DNA from: Hydrogenobaculum sp. 3684
GTDB lineage: Bacteria; Aquificota; Aquificia; Aquificales; Aquificaceae
Length of the DNA: 64,000 nt
Direction of reading: 5' to 3'
Assembly (NCBI RefSeq): GCF_000213785.1
Contig: NC_015557.1
Location: forward strand, 124,001-188,000
Below, in pieces: positions 16,153-25,412 of the stretch; within the stretch, counting starts at the first letter, position 1; each line of letters opens with the position of its first letter. The notes below the pieces were generated by a model. That model worked only from the letters and a program-made list of their open reading frames with translations. It was not told where the DNA came from and ran no database searches. A program made the translations under genes and the position numbers.

Positions 16153-17925
16153 TTAAATAGATCTTATAAATTTTTGAATATACGTTATCTCGTATTGAGC
16201 GTTTTCTTTTAAAATCAATTTTTTAACGTGAAAATCTTCCAAAGATTTACGATGAGCAACGCTTATTATCGTTAGGTTTTTAAGCTTTTCTAATAAAATG
16301 TTATAAAGGTGTAGCTCTTTTTCTTCGTTTAAAGCGCTTGTGGATTCATCCATAAAAAGCCAATCTGGTGAATGAAGCAACACCCTTGCTATGTTGAGAC
16401 TTTGTTGTTCACCCGGAGAAAGCACCTGAGACCATAGATTTTTTGTGTTTAAATCCTTTGAAAGGTAAGAAAGACCTACCATGCTTAAAAGTTCTTCCAA
16501 ATACTCGTTCGTTATGGCTTTGCCATCTGTAGATGGGTATAAAAGTATTTCTCTTAGACTCCCATATGGAAAATAAGGTTTTTGCGGTAAAAACATATGG
16601 TTTTGTGGCAGTTTTATAGTTCCTTCTCCAAAGGGCCAAATGCCGGCTATTGCTCTTATTAGGGTTGATTTACCTACACCCGCTGGGCCCATGATGATGG
16701 TGTGTTCTTTTTTATCTATGTTGAGGTTTAAATCTTTTACGATAAACTTTTCAGAATAAGGTATCTTTATACTTAAATGTTCTATTGTCAGTCCATCTTG
16801 GCTTGGTAAAATAGTTATCTTGCTTTGACGCTGAGAATTTTCTATAGCTTTTATGTTTTTCTCAAAAGTCCTAAGCCTGTCTACCACCGAGTACCAAGCG
16901 GCTATTGAAGCGTAAGAGTTTACTATAAAAGATAAAGACGATTGCACTTGACCAAAAGCGCTGGCTATCTGCATCACGTCACCAAGTTGTATCTTTTTGG
17001 CAAAAAACCTTGGGGCTGCTACAAGTATTGGGAATATTATGGCTATTTGATTGTATCCAGATGTAAACCATCCAAGCATTTTTTGCCTTACCATGATTTG
17101 CCAGTAGTTTTGAAATACGTATCTAAACGTATCCATGAGGTTTTGATGCTCTTTTTCTTCTGCGTTTAAAAGAGCTACAGATTCTGAGTTTTCTCTTATT
17201 CTTATCAAAGCAAATCTAAAGTTTGCTTCAAACATTTGCTGGTCAAAGTTTAGTTTCACTAGGGGCTTACCGATTTTGGCGGTAATATATGTGCCTGCCA
17301 CTGCGTATATAATCGCTGCCCAAACCATATAAGCTGGTATTGTGATTTTAATATGAAAAGCATTAAAACTTATAGGACCAGATATAATCCAAAGCATTCC
17401 GACAAATGAGAAAAACGTTACCACCGAGCTCATCAATCCAAGAAATAAGCTAAGACTCTGGCTTATAAAGGCATTTACGTCATCTGCTATACGTTGGTCT
17501 GGGTTATCGGTGTTTTGTTCTATCACTTGCATGTGGTAAAACTTTTTATTGCTTACCCATTTGTTTATGTAGTGTGATGTGAGCCAAGCTCTCCACTTTA
17601 TCTGGAGCATCTGTTGAAGGTATGTAGCGTAGACTGCCGATACTATAAAAAGCGTTGCAAGTATGCTAAACTCTAAAAGCGCTTTCCAAAAACCTTTTTC
17701 ATCAAAGTGTTGCAATGCATCGTAGAAAACTTTATACCATTTTGTAAAAAGTACATTTAGAAATACTTGGAAAAGATTTAAAAAAATTATTACAAAAAAC
17801 AAAAGCCAAGCTTTTTTCTTTTCTTCCGAATGAAGCCAATAGGGTTTTAATATGTGCCAGAAATCTTTCCAGAAAGTCTTATCCAGTTTACTTATACTAC
17901 TATCCATCTTATTTAATTCTAACAT
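16153..17925 (-). CDS. SbmA/BacA-like ABC transporter, fused permease-ATPase (YddA type)
   Basis: A 590-residue protein. The N-terminal ABC_membrane_2 domain has about six TM segments (residues 35-330, including FTKWYKVFYDALQ and NPDQRIADDV, both typical of SbmA/BacA/YddA). A C-terminal ATPase follows with Walker A GPAGVGKST, signature LSPGEQQSLNIAR and Walker B DWLFMDEST. Relatives move peptides, vitamin B12-like compounds or very-long-chain acyl-CoA, and the substrate here is unknown. It follows flgA by 12 nt on the same strand. Confidence 0.88.
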   Translation of the reverse strand: MLELNKMDSSISKLDKTFWKDFWHILKPYWLHSEEKKKAWLLFFVIIFLNLFQVFLNVLFTKWYKVFYDALQHFDEKGFWKALLEFSILATLFIVSAVYATYLQQMLQIKWRAWLTSHYINKWVSNKKFYHMQVIEQNTDNPDQRIADDVNAFISQSLSLFLGLMSSVVTFFSFVGMLWIISGPISFNAFHIKITIPAYMVWAAIIYAVAGTYITAKIGKPLVKLNFDQQMFEANFRFALIRIRENSESVALLNAEEKEHQNLMDTFRYVFQNYWQIMVRQKMLGWFTSGYNQIAIIFPILVAAPRFFAKKIQLGDVMQIASAFGQVQSSLSFIVNSYASIAAWYSVVDRLRTFEKNIKAIENSQRQSKITILPSQDGLTIEHLSIKIPYSEKFIVKDLNLNIDKKEHTIIMGPAGVGKSTLIRAIAGIWPFGEGTIKLPQNHMFLPQKPYFPYGSLREILLYPSTDGKAITNEYLEELLSMVGLSYLSKDLNTKNLWSQVLSPGEQQSLNIARVLLHSPDWLFMDESTSALNEEKELHLYNILLEKLKNLTIISVAHRKSLEDFHVKKLILKENAQYEITYIQKFIRSI

Positions 17926-17937
17926 TTTTATATGAAA

Positions 17938-18645
17938 TTAATATGAATTTGGGCTTATAAGAACAGTATCTTTGTCTACAACTTTGCCAACGATAAAAGT
18001 TTTTGGGTTGTCTAAAGGCTGCAGCCTTACAAATTTGCCAAGATATCCGTTTTGCATTGCCTTTGCCTTTGTGGTAATCCTTATATAGCCGTTGTCGTAT
18101 ATCACTCTTACTATATCTCCGTAGCGTATAATAGGTACCATGCTTATCATAGATGTTCTTATGGGCTCTCCTATGCCTATATTTTGCAAAGCTGTAGCCC
18201 CTATCACTTGATGCTTCGATACGACCAAGTTTTGAGGTACAAACCTAATGTATTTTACGGTGCTTTTAATATCATTTTTTGTAATAATTTGTCCTCTGGT
18301 GATGAGTTTTTTTGCCACTACAACAGGCACTCTCCATTCTATATAGGCTATGGCGTTGTAGGTTCTTTGAAGTATGTGGTTTGAGTTTATATTTATTGTA
18401 GCGTAGGCGTCAGGGCTAAGAGGAGGCACTCTTAAATCTACCGATATATCTTTTGAATCCACTTTGAAAGGTTTGTATACAAAGCAGTTTACCGAATCTA
18501 CTTTTACGTTATCATGGTACTCTCTTTTTATTTGGCTTTTAACAAGTTCTTCTACATATTTTTGACTAAAAATTATCTCTTTTGAAAAGCCACAAAACGA
18601 TAATAAAAGCAAAAAAACAAAAACACTATAAAAGGTTTTTTTCAT
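17938..18645 (-). CDS. flgA: Flagellar basal body P-ring formation protein FlgA
   Basis: A 235-residue periplasmic chaperone for FlgI P-ring assembly. It has a signal peptide (MKKTFYSVFVFLLLLSFCGF) and a C-terminal SAF domain (VVVAKKLITRGQIITKNDI onward). Late motifs IGEPIRTSMISMVPIIRYGD and AMQNGYLGKFVRLQ are typical. Its start overlaps the flgG stop, so flgG-flgA are co-transcribed. Confidence 0.9.
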   Translation of the reverse strand: MKKTFYSVFVFLLLLSFCGFSKEIIFSQKYVEELVKSQIKREYHDNVKVDSVNCFVYKPFKVDSKDISVDLRVPPLSPDAYATININSNHILQRTYNAIAYIEWRVPVVVAKKLITRGQIITKNDIKSTVKYIRFVPQNLVVSKHQVIGATALQNIGIGEPIRTSMISMVPIIRYGDIVRVIYDNGYIRITTKAKAMQNGYLGKFVRLQPLDNPKTFIVGKVVDKDTVLISPNSY

Positions 18646-19436
18646 TAACCCGTGTATAGGTTTGCTGCAGTAGAAAGCATAGTGTCTGCTGCTGTAATCC
18701 CTTTTGCGTTAAATTGGTAAGCTCTTTCTGCTATTATAAGGTTTACCATTTCGTTTACTATATTTACGTTTGAAGCTTCTACATATCCAGATAAAAGCGT
18801 ACCAAGTCCTTGAGTACCAGGGTTTGATACTATTGGATTTCCAGAAGCTTGGGTTTGTTCAAACAGGTTGTTGCCTATACGCTTTAAACCAGCTGGATTT
18901 ACAAAGTTTGCCAGTTGAAGCTGGCCCACCACTTGGACCCCTTGCTGTCCTGGTATTGTAACAGCCACCGTGCCATCTGGGCCTATGTTTACAGAGGTTG
19001 CGTTTGGTGGTATCGTGATTTGAGGCTGAATAAGGTATCCATCTGCCGTTACTAAATCTCCATTGGCGTCTAATTGAAGTTGTCCATTTCTTGTATAGGC
19101 TATAGTACCATCTGGCATAGCCACTTGGAAAAACCCGTTTCCTTGTATAGCCACATCAAGAGGATTACCAGTTTGCTGGACGTTTCCTTGGGTAAATATA
19201 CCGTAGGTACCATCTATATAAGCACCAAGCCCAAGCTGGTATCCTATTGGGTTTTGTGAGTTTTGGGATGTTTCCATGCCAGGATCTTTTACAGTTTGGT
19301 ATATAAGATCGTCAAATACAGGCTGAAGTTGTTTATAGCCTACCGTATTTACATTTGCCATGTTGTTTGATATGACATCAAGGTTTTGTTGTTGAGCTGT
19401 CATACCAGCCGCCGATGTCCACATAGCCCTAAACAT
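18645..19436 (-). CDS. flgG: Flagellar distal rod protein FlgG
   Basis: A 263-residue rod protein. It has the N-terminal rod signature (AAGMTAQQQNLDVISNNMAN), GNPLDVAIQGNGFFQV, and a C-terminal VNEMVNLIIAERAYQFNAK coiled segment. Length is standard. The ATG at 19436 has GGAGGTAAG just before it. A TTGAAA-N16-TATATT promoter-like element lies 30-60 nt upstream. Confidence 0.97.
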   Translation of the reverse strand: MFRAMWTSAAGMTAQQQNLDVISNNMANVNTVGYKQLQPVFDDLIYQTVKDPGMETSQNSQNPIGYQLGLGAYIDGTYGIFTQGNVQQTGNPLDVAIQGNGFFQVAMPDGTIAYTRNGQLQLDANGDLVTADGYLIQPQITIPPNATSVNIGPDGTVAVTIPGQQGVQVVGQLQLANFVNPAGLKRIGNNLFEQTQASGNPIVSNPGTQGLGTLLSGYVEASNVNIVNEMVNLIIAERAYQFNAKGITAADTMLSTAANLYTG

Positions 19437-19491
19437 ACACTCTTACCTCCGAGGTATAAATATATGCCTTATCCTAAAGTTTTCAATGCTT

Positions 19492-20802
19492 TTAATATAA
19501 AGTAACAGCATTTAACATACTCTGTTGCGTTCCATTGCCGTAACAATTAACTGGTTTAAATAAATTGGGGTAATTTGATGCTATTTGGCTAAGGACGGGG
19601 TAGTTAAAGTTGATAGAACTACTACCGCTTAGGCTGATTCCATTGCTTGCGCTTACAGTGTTAGCATATAAAGCACCATTAATACTTGAACTTCCTGTGC
19701 CAATATTTGTTAAATTATTAATCATGATAAGACTTTTTATGTTAGAAGAACCAGTTATAGTAATACTTCCGTTGTTAGCTATGAAAGTTATAGGGCTTTG
19801 TTGTCCTATTTGAGAGCTTCCGTTGACAACAAGATTTAATGTGTTTGGAGTATATAGCAAACCGCCGTTAATATACGCGCTACCATTAAGGGTTATATTT
19901 ATATTGCCGTTTGTGTATATTAGTTGATTGCTTCCAAAATTACCAGAATTTGCATAGCTAGTAAAATTTACATCTAAATTACCGCCTATGTAGTATATTG
20001 AACAATTATTGCTCAATGGTTGTGAACCGCAATAAATTGTAGACCCGTTAACAGTAGCAGAACCGCTGCAATAGCAACTGTTGTTTTGAGTGGGGGCGTT
20101 TATAGAACTACCATTGGTGGTAGTGCCAAAATAATTAGCCACTTCTGTTAGTATATAGTTTTGAAGTTGTGAAAAGCTATTAAAATTTGTAATCATTTGA
20201 GCTATATCTGTGTATGTTGTTTTTCTTATATATGGATTTCCTCTGATACCTGGACTATTCAAGTCTGGATTATTCTGACATGTAGATAATTTTCCTGCTC
20301 CAGTCATTGTTATGGGTATGTTGTGCATGCCCTCTAGCAGTCCTGTTGCTTCACATTGGTCTACATAGTCACAACCGTTAATAGTGGCAGTCCCGCTCGT
20401 GCTTATTGAACCATTTATCAATCCCAAAGTTGCCCAGTTTGCCCCTGTTGATACCGTGATTGCTCTTACTACTTCTCCTCCTGTTTCACCAGTACCTATT
20501 GATTCTATAAAGCAGGTTTTATTGTTAGCATCTGATTGTGTTATCACTTGTACTGTCCCGCCGGTTGGAAGTGTTTGAGATATACCACAACCGTTGTTAG
20601 TACAATTACAAGTGTCATTTATAACGTTGTAAGCTACTTGTTGAAGTCCATAATCGGCGTTGTAATAGGCTTTTGAATAGTTTATCATAGCCCCAGATGT
20701 CATATTGCCGTAATATACAAGCATAGCTCCTGCTGCGCCTATTACAAAAAGCACTATCATAACAAGCATTGTAGTGATGAGTGTATAACCTCTATTCTTC
20801 AT
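19492..20802 (-). CDS. PilX-like minor pilin with Ser/Asn/Gly-rich repeat domain
   Basis: A 436-residue type IV pilin-like protein. The prepilin site is G-YTLITT with an N-terminal hydrophobic helix (about 8-30). Position +5 lacks Glu, as in GspK/PilX tip subunits. Residues from about 100 on are rich in short strand-like repeats around NGS, GSSSING and GSSNI, which suggests a beta-solenoid. Several Cys (CNCTNNGC, NNSCYCSG) may form disulfides. It is last of a PilV-PilW-PilX set. Function at the pilus tip is inferred. Confidence 0.72.
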   Translation of the reverse strand: MKNRGYTLITTMLVMIVLFVIGAAGAMLVYYGNMTSGAMINYSKAYYNADYGLQQVAYNVINDTCNCTNNGCGISQTLPTGGTVQVITQSDANNKTCFIESIGTGETGGEVVRAITVSTGANWATLGLINGSISTSGTATINGCDYVDQCEATGLLEGMHNIPITMTGAGKLSTCQNNPDLNSPGIRGNPYIRKTTYTDIAQMITNFNSFSQLQNYILTEVANYFGTTTNGSSINAPTQNNSCYCSGSATVNGSTIYCGSQPLSNNCSIYYIGGNLDVNFTSYANSGNFGSNQLIYTNGNINITLNGSAYINGGLLYTPNTLNLVVNGSSQIGQQSPITFIANNGSITITGSSNIKSLIMINNLTNIGTGSSSINGALYANTVSASNGISLSGSSSINFNYPVLSQIASNYPNLFKPVNCYGNGTQQSMLNAVTLY

Positions 20803-20814
20803 AAAATAGCCCTC

Positions 20815-21708
20815 CTATTTGTAAAAATCAAAACTAAAAGTTATAGAAGCAGTGCCTCCAGAGGCGTTTTTAGCCTGAGAATTTACGCCTATGATAGCCT
20901 CTATCATATTGCATGAGTTTGAAGAGATACAGCCTTGTGGATATGCATTAAAGCTAAGGCTTTGGACTGGAACTATTGGCTGTGTGTTGGTGGTACTAGT
21001 GACTTCGTTTATAGTTTGTAAATAAAGCCAATTGTTGTTGTTATCACTTTGATTTGGCTGACAGAAAAACGTTATTTGATAGGGCACCGAGTACAATATA
21101 TCGCCTGGGCTTAAACTTAGATTTTGGCCTGTAGTAACATCGTATATAACAGCTCCAGATATTGTAGCGTTGGAAGTTGTGGTAGATATGCAAGATGCGT
21201 TGTTTGGAGATATATTTATTGTAAATATGTCAGGGGTCGTATTGGAAGAGTTGGAATAGTAAAAGCTTCCATTTCTAACTAGATAATAGTATGCAGTGCT
21301 ACCACTTGGATTTGTATCTGAAAGTCTACAGCTTATAACATCTGCGTTGGAATTGCTGTCTATATTTTGCACCATACCAAAACCATACAAACTACCGTAG
21401 AAAGAGAGGCTATCACAAGGGCTACCAGATGATATGGATATATAGTTTGGTGCTGGCGGTGGATATCCTCCATTTGTATTGCTACTATTTGATGGCACTC
21501 CTGCACCACCTCTGTCTAAGTATTTTTGCATTACCACGTAAGCGTTGTAAGTGTTTTCCTCTGCTCCTGAGATTGAGTTCGTGTTAAAGAAAATCTTTTG
21601 AGTGGATTCGTATAGCTCAAACAGTGCAAGCATTAGGACTACGCTCATTGCTATTGCTACAAGCATCTCTGTTATGGTAAAAGCCTTAGACTTAGAATGG
21701 GCAGTCAT
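20815..21708 (-). CDS. PilW-like prepilin N-methylation protein
   Basis: A 297-residue protein with a prepilin motif (KSKA-FTITEMLVAIAMS) having Ala rather than Gly before the cleavage point and Glu at +5. A hydrophobic helix (9-30) is followed by an extracytoplasmic domain with scattered Cys. The order between PilV-like and PilX-like genes supports the PilW assignment. It overlaps the PilV-like gene by 17 nt. Confidence 0.75.
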   Translation of the reverse strand: MTAHSKSKAFTITEMLVAIAMSVVLMLALFELYESTQKIFFNTNSISGAEENTYNAYVVMQKYLDRGGAGVPSNSSNTNGGYPPPAPNYISISSGSPCDSLSFYGSLYGFGMVQNIDSNSNADVISCRLSDTNPSGSTAYYYLVRNGSFYYSNSSNTTPDIFTINISPNNASCISTTTSNATISGAVIYDVTTGQNLSLSPGDILYSVPYQITFFCQPNQSDNNNNWLYLQTINEVTSTTNTQPIVPVQSLSFNAYPQGCISSNSCNMIEAIIGVNSQAKNASGGTASITFSFDFYK

Positions 21709-22039
21709 TGTCGATCTGGCTATAAGATAGATTGTTGTAAGAGGCTGTAGATGTTATTGTGCTACAGCCACTTGTAGGTTGAGGGCAATTTACATTTAAA
21801 TTTACTTGTATACCACCGCATTGGGCTGTAGAAGGTATTTGTTGTCCACTCATGCACATGGCTATACCGTTTGAAGATACAGTTGTAAGACATCCATATA
21901 TAAACCTATTTTTTGCATCGTTGGCAAAAAAAGACTGCATCGCTGCAAACGTAATAACCCCTATTGCTAAAAGAGCGATGGATACCATCACCTCCGTAAT
22001 AGTAAGTCCCAATTTTCCATGTTTTTGAGTTTTTACCAT
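21692..22039 (-). CDS. PilV-like minor pilin
   Basis: A short (115-residue) prepilin with motif KLG-LTITEVMVSIALLAIG, Gly at -1 and Glu at +5. The remainder is a small Cys-containing domain. It heads a three-gene minor-pilin operon. TATAAT lies about 21 nt before the ATG, with a weak AGAG ribosome site. Minor pilins prime pilus assembly and can act in DNA uptake. Confidence 0.75.
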   Translation of the reverse strand: MVKTQKHGKLGLTITEVMVSIALLAIGVITFAAMQSFFANDAKNRFIYGCLTTVSSNGIAMCMSGQQIPSTAQCGGIQVNLNVNCPQPTSGCSTITSTASYNNLSYSQIDNDCPF

Positions 22040-22065
22040 ACACTTCTCTAATCAAAATTATAATA

Positions 22066-23439
22066 CTAATTTTTGTCTATGCTTTCTTCTAAAGAAGATA
22101 AATCTATCTGCTTTTTTACAAAATCTTTGTTTGTGCTGCCGTAAGTTTTTTTTCTTGATATAGACAATTCTTTAGAAATTATATCTTTTGCGTCTTTGTC
22201 AAAAGCCTTTGAGAAGTTGTTCAGCTCTTCTTTGGTTAGAGATTCTAAGGGTTTTTGGTGTTCTATGGCGTAAGCTACGATATTTCCTACTATGTGATGA
22301 GCTTCTCTAAAGGGTATATTTTTTTCTACAAGATAGTTTGCCAAATCTGTGGCTAAAAGAAGGTTTCCCGCTTCTATATTTTGTCTAAACTTTAGATCTT
22401 TTACTATAAGTATCATCATTTTTAAGCTGTTTAAGAGGGTTTTTGTAGCATCAAAAATAGGTTCTTTGTCCTCTTGAAGGTCCCTGTTGTAAGTCATTGG
22501 AAGCCCCTTTAGGTTTATCATAAGATTTATAAGGTTTGCGTAAACTCTTCCAGTTTTTCCTCTTATAAGCTCTAAAACATCTGGGTTTTTTTTCTGAGGC
22601 ATGATGGAGCTTCCAGTGCAAAGGCTGTCTGGTAAATCTATAAACTTAAACTCTTCTGTGTTAAATATAATTAAATCTTCTGCCATCCTGGAAAGATGCA
22701 TCGCTATAGAACTAAGGCAAAACATGTACTCTATGGCAAAATCTCTATCTGCTACAGCATCCATTGAGTTTCTTGAGATTTTAGAAAAGTTCAAAACACT
22801 TGCTTCTAAAAACCTATCTAGTGGAAAATCTGCCCCTGCTAAAGCACCGCTTCCAAGGGTTAGGGTATCTATCCTTCTATAAGCATCTATAAGCCTTTGA
22901 GAGTCCCTTAAAAAAGCCTCTTTGAAAGAAAGAAGATAATGAGCCACCAACACCGGCTGAGCCCTTTGTAGGTGCGTGTACCCTGGCATTATAAGATCTT
23001 CATACTCTTTTGCTTTTAAGACAAGCTGTTGTTTTAGTGCTTTTAAAAGCTCAAAAATCTTTAAAATATGGTCTTTCAAATAAAGCCTTAAATCTGTGTT
23101 TACTTGATCGTTTCTTGATCTTCCAGTGTGTAGTTTTTTGGCATCTTCTCCTATTAGTTCATACAACCTACTTTCTATATTCATATGTATATCTTCTTTT
23201 GATATATCAAAATAAAACTCGTTTTTTTCTATCTCTTGTTTTATCTTTTTTAGGCCGTTTTTTATATTTTCGTAAGCGTCTTTTGATATGACACCTGCTT
23301 TTAAAAGAGCTTCTAAGTGTGCAAAATCTTGCTCTAAGTCGTACATTGCCAAGGCTTTATCAAAGCTTATAGATTCTGTAAAAAGTTCTACGTCTTTTGA
23401 TGTATCTTCTTTAAATCTTCCAGACCACGCTTTACTCAT
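22066..23439 (-). CDS. argH: Argininosuccinate lyase
   Basis: A 457-residue fumarase-superfamily enzyme giving arginine and fumarate. It has MSKAWSGRF at the start, LHTGRSRNDQ, GYTHLQRAQPV and the superfamily signature GSSIMPQKKNPD. Length is standard. Its start overlaps the CcsA-like gene stop by 4 nt. Confidence 0.97.
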   Translation of the reverse strand: MSKAWSGRFKEDTSKDVELFTESISFDKALAMYDLEQDFAHLEALLKAGVISKDAYENIKNGLKKIKQEIEKNEFYFDISKEDIHMNIESRLYELIGEDAKKLHTGRSRNDQVNTDLRLYLKDHILKIFELLKALKQQLVLKAKEYEDLIMPGYTHLQRAQPVLVAHYLLSFKEAFLRDSQRLIDAYRRIDTLTLGSGALAGADFPLDRFLEASVLNFSKISRNSMDAVADRDFAIEYMFCLSSIAMHLSRMAEDLIIFNTEEFKFIDLPDSLCTGSSIMPQKKNPDVLELIRGKTGRVYANLINLMINLKGLPMTYNRDLQEDKEPIFDATKTLLNSLKMMILIVKDLKFRQNIEAGNLLLATDLANYLVEKNIPFREAHHIVGNIVAYAIEHQKPLESLTKEELNNFSKAFDKDAKDIISKELSISRKKTYGSTNKDFVKKQIDLSSLEESIDKN

Positions 23440-24209
23440 CCTGTTATTATACTATGTTTTATGAATATAACAGATATAACCGTTATGGTGCTTCCCAAAG
23501 CTGATAAAACGGATATTGTGGTGGGTTTTGAAGATTTAAAGATATAAGTGTGTACTAGTATTGCATAATAAAACCATAAAAACGATATGACTATAATCTT
23601 TGGGTCTACGTAAAGGCTTTTATCGTAATAAAAAGACCACATAACACCAAAAAGGATAGTAATGGTTAGAAATATAAAACTCATGTTTATGGACAACTTT
23701 TCTATAAATATTAAAGTATATATAGGAACGTATGTTTTTGAAAATTTTTTTTGTTTTATCTGCTTTTCTGATATAAGTTTTAACAAAGAAAATATACCTC
23801 CAAGCATGATGAAAGAGTAAGAGAACCCCGCACTTATTATATGTATTAAAAATATCGGGTTTAAAAGGCTTGGTTGTTGATGTAAAAATACGTTTCTTAG
23901 GTTTGCCATGCTAAACAAAGCCCCTATAAAAGATATAATAAAACCTATGTTTTCTAAATTTCTAAACTTAGTAAGAAGGATCCCATAAAAAAGCATTATG
24001 ATGTTACCAGAAAAAGCCACTATAGCATCTATGTTGCTAAAAACCACCCCAGATTTTACATTTAAAATAAGTTTTATAAGATAAAACAAATTCCCAAGCA
24101 TTATAAAAATTAGACTGTATTTTATTGTGTTTTTGGCTTTTAGAGTATAAAGCAAAAAGCTTATAAAAGCCATAAGGTAAAATAGTATATTAAATATATA
24201 AAATATCAT
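23436..24209 (-). CDS. CcsA/HemX-like cytochrome c assembly membrane protein
   Basis: A 257-residue protein with about eight TM helices. The late segment GVMWSFYYDKSLYVDPKI resembles, in degenerate form, the Trp-rich WWD region and following DPK(E/I) of CcsA/CcmC/HemX proteins. HIISAGFSYSFIMLG carries a candidate haem-ligand His. It may export or handle haem for cytochrome c maturation. It overlaps rimO and argH by 4 nt each. The exact subfamily is uncertain. Confidence 0.65.
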   Translation of the reverse strand: MIFYIFNILFYLMAFISFLLYTLKAKNTIKYSLIFIMLGNLFYLIKLILNVKSGVVFSNIDAIVAFSGNIIMLFYGILLTKFRNLENIGFIISFIGALFSMANLRNVFLHQQPSLLNPIFLIHIISAGFSYSFIMLGGIFSLLKLISEKQIKQKKFSKTYVPIYTLIFIEKLSINMSFIFLTITILFGVMWSFYYDKSLYVDPKIIVISFLWFYYAILVHTYIFKSSKPTTISVLSALGSTITVISVIFIKHSIITG

Positions 24210-25411
24210 ATATCTACCAATAGATCAGTACCAATGCTTGCTATAACTTTTGCTTTTTTAATAATACCAGTCTTAGGGCTTGGGCTTTCAAGCATAGCTA
24301 TACCATCTATCTCTGGGGCTTGAAAGAAAGCTCTTGCTCTATCTTTTTTCTCTATAAGTATATCTATCTCTTGCCCTACCAAAGCGCTATTTTTTTCTTC
24401 CAATATCTCTTGGGACAGATTAAACACTTCTTTGTAGCGTCTTTGTTTTTCTTCTTTTGGTATTTTATCTTCAAACTGATATGCATATGTTCCCTCTTCG
24501 TGGGAGTATTCAAAAACCCCTACAAAGTGAAAAAGTTCTTGGCTTATAAAATCTAAAAGCTCTTCAAAATCTTTTTGTTCTTCCGTTGGATAGCCCACTA
24601 TAAAAGAGCTTCTTAGTATAGGTTTTTTATGCTTCATAGCGTTTATTTGCTCTAAAAGCCTAAAAACATCTTTTTTTGTATATCCTCTTCTCATGTTTTT
24701 TAAAACATTATCAGATATATGTTGAAGTGGTATATCAAAATAAGGCAATACGCTTTTTGAGTTGTCTATATAATCTATAAGGTCTTTACTTATGCTGTTT
24801 GGATAAAGATACATGAGCCTTATCCAAGGAAAATCAAGCTTTTCAAGGGCATGTAAAAGTTTTATTATGCTTTTAAAAGAGTTATCCTCTTGATAGTAAA
24901 GGGTATCTTGGGATACTATGACAAGTTCTTTTACACCCTTTTCTTTTAAATATGTTGCCTCTTGTGTAAGCTCTTCTATGGATTTTGACCTATGGTTACC
25001 TCTTATATTGGGTATAGCGCAAAAAGAACATTTCCTGTTGCATCCTTCTGCTATTTTAAGGTAAGCATAATGCTTTGTGGTAATTTGTCTTTTTGGTGTT
25101 TGTAAAAGCTCAATACCTTCTAAATCTTTTATATTTTCAAAAAATATCGCTTCTGGTATCTCTTTTTGAAGCTCTTCTTTGTATCTGTACACAAGGCACC
25201 CTGTCACAAACACTTTTTTGCCATCGTTTATGGCTTTTAGTATCTCTTCTATGGATTCTCTTTTGGCTTGTTCTATGAATCCACATGTGTTTATAACAAC
25301 GGTGTCAGCTTTGTGGTAAGAGCTTATGTTTTCTTTTTTGAAAAAACCCATTATATTTTCTGAATCTACAAGGTTTTTTGGACATCCTAAATTTATAAAA
25401 TTTATTTTCAT
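24206..25411 (-). CDS. rimO: Ribosomal protein S12 methylthiotransferase RimO
   Basis: A 401-residue radical-SAM methylthiotransferase. The N-terminal UPF0004 domain begins NFINLGCPKNLVDSE and contains VINTCGFIEQA. The radical-SAM CxxxCxxC is CNRKCSFCAIP. A short TRAM domain closes the protein. It beta-methylthiolates Asp89 of S12. It lies 1 nt after metK, which makes its SAM cofactor. Confidence 0.95.
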   Translation of the reverse strand: MKINFINLGCPKNLVDSENIMGFFKKENISSYHKADTVVINTCGFIEQAKRESIEEILKAINDGKKVFVTGCLVYRYKEELQKEIPEAIFFENIKDLEGIELLQTPKRQITTKHYAYLKIAEGCNRKCSFCAIPNIRGNHRSKSIEELTQEATYLKEKGVKELVIVSQDTLYYQEDNSFKSIIKLLHALEKLDFPWIRLMYLYPNSISKDLIDYIDNSKSVLPYFDIPLQHISDNVLKNMRRGYTKKDVFRLLEQINAMKHKKPILRSSFIVGYPTEEQKDFEELLDFISQELFHFVGVFEYSHEEGTYAYQFEDKIPKEEKQRRYKEVFNLSQEILEEKNSALVGQEIDILIEKKDRARAFFQAPEIDGIAMLESPSPKTGIIKKAKVIASIGTDLLVDI

Positions 25412-25412
25412 A

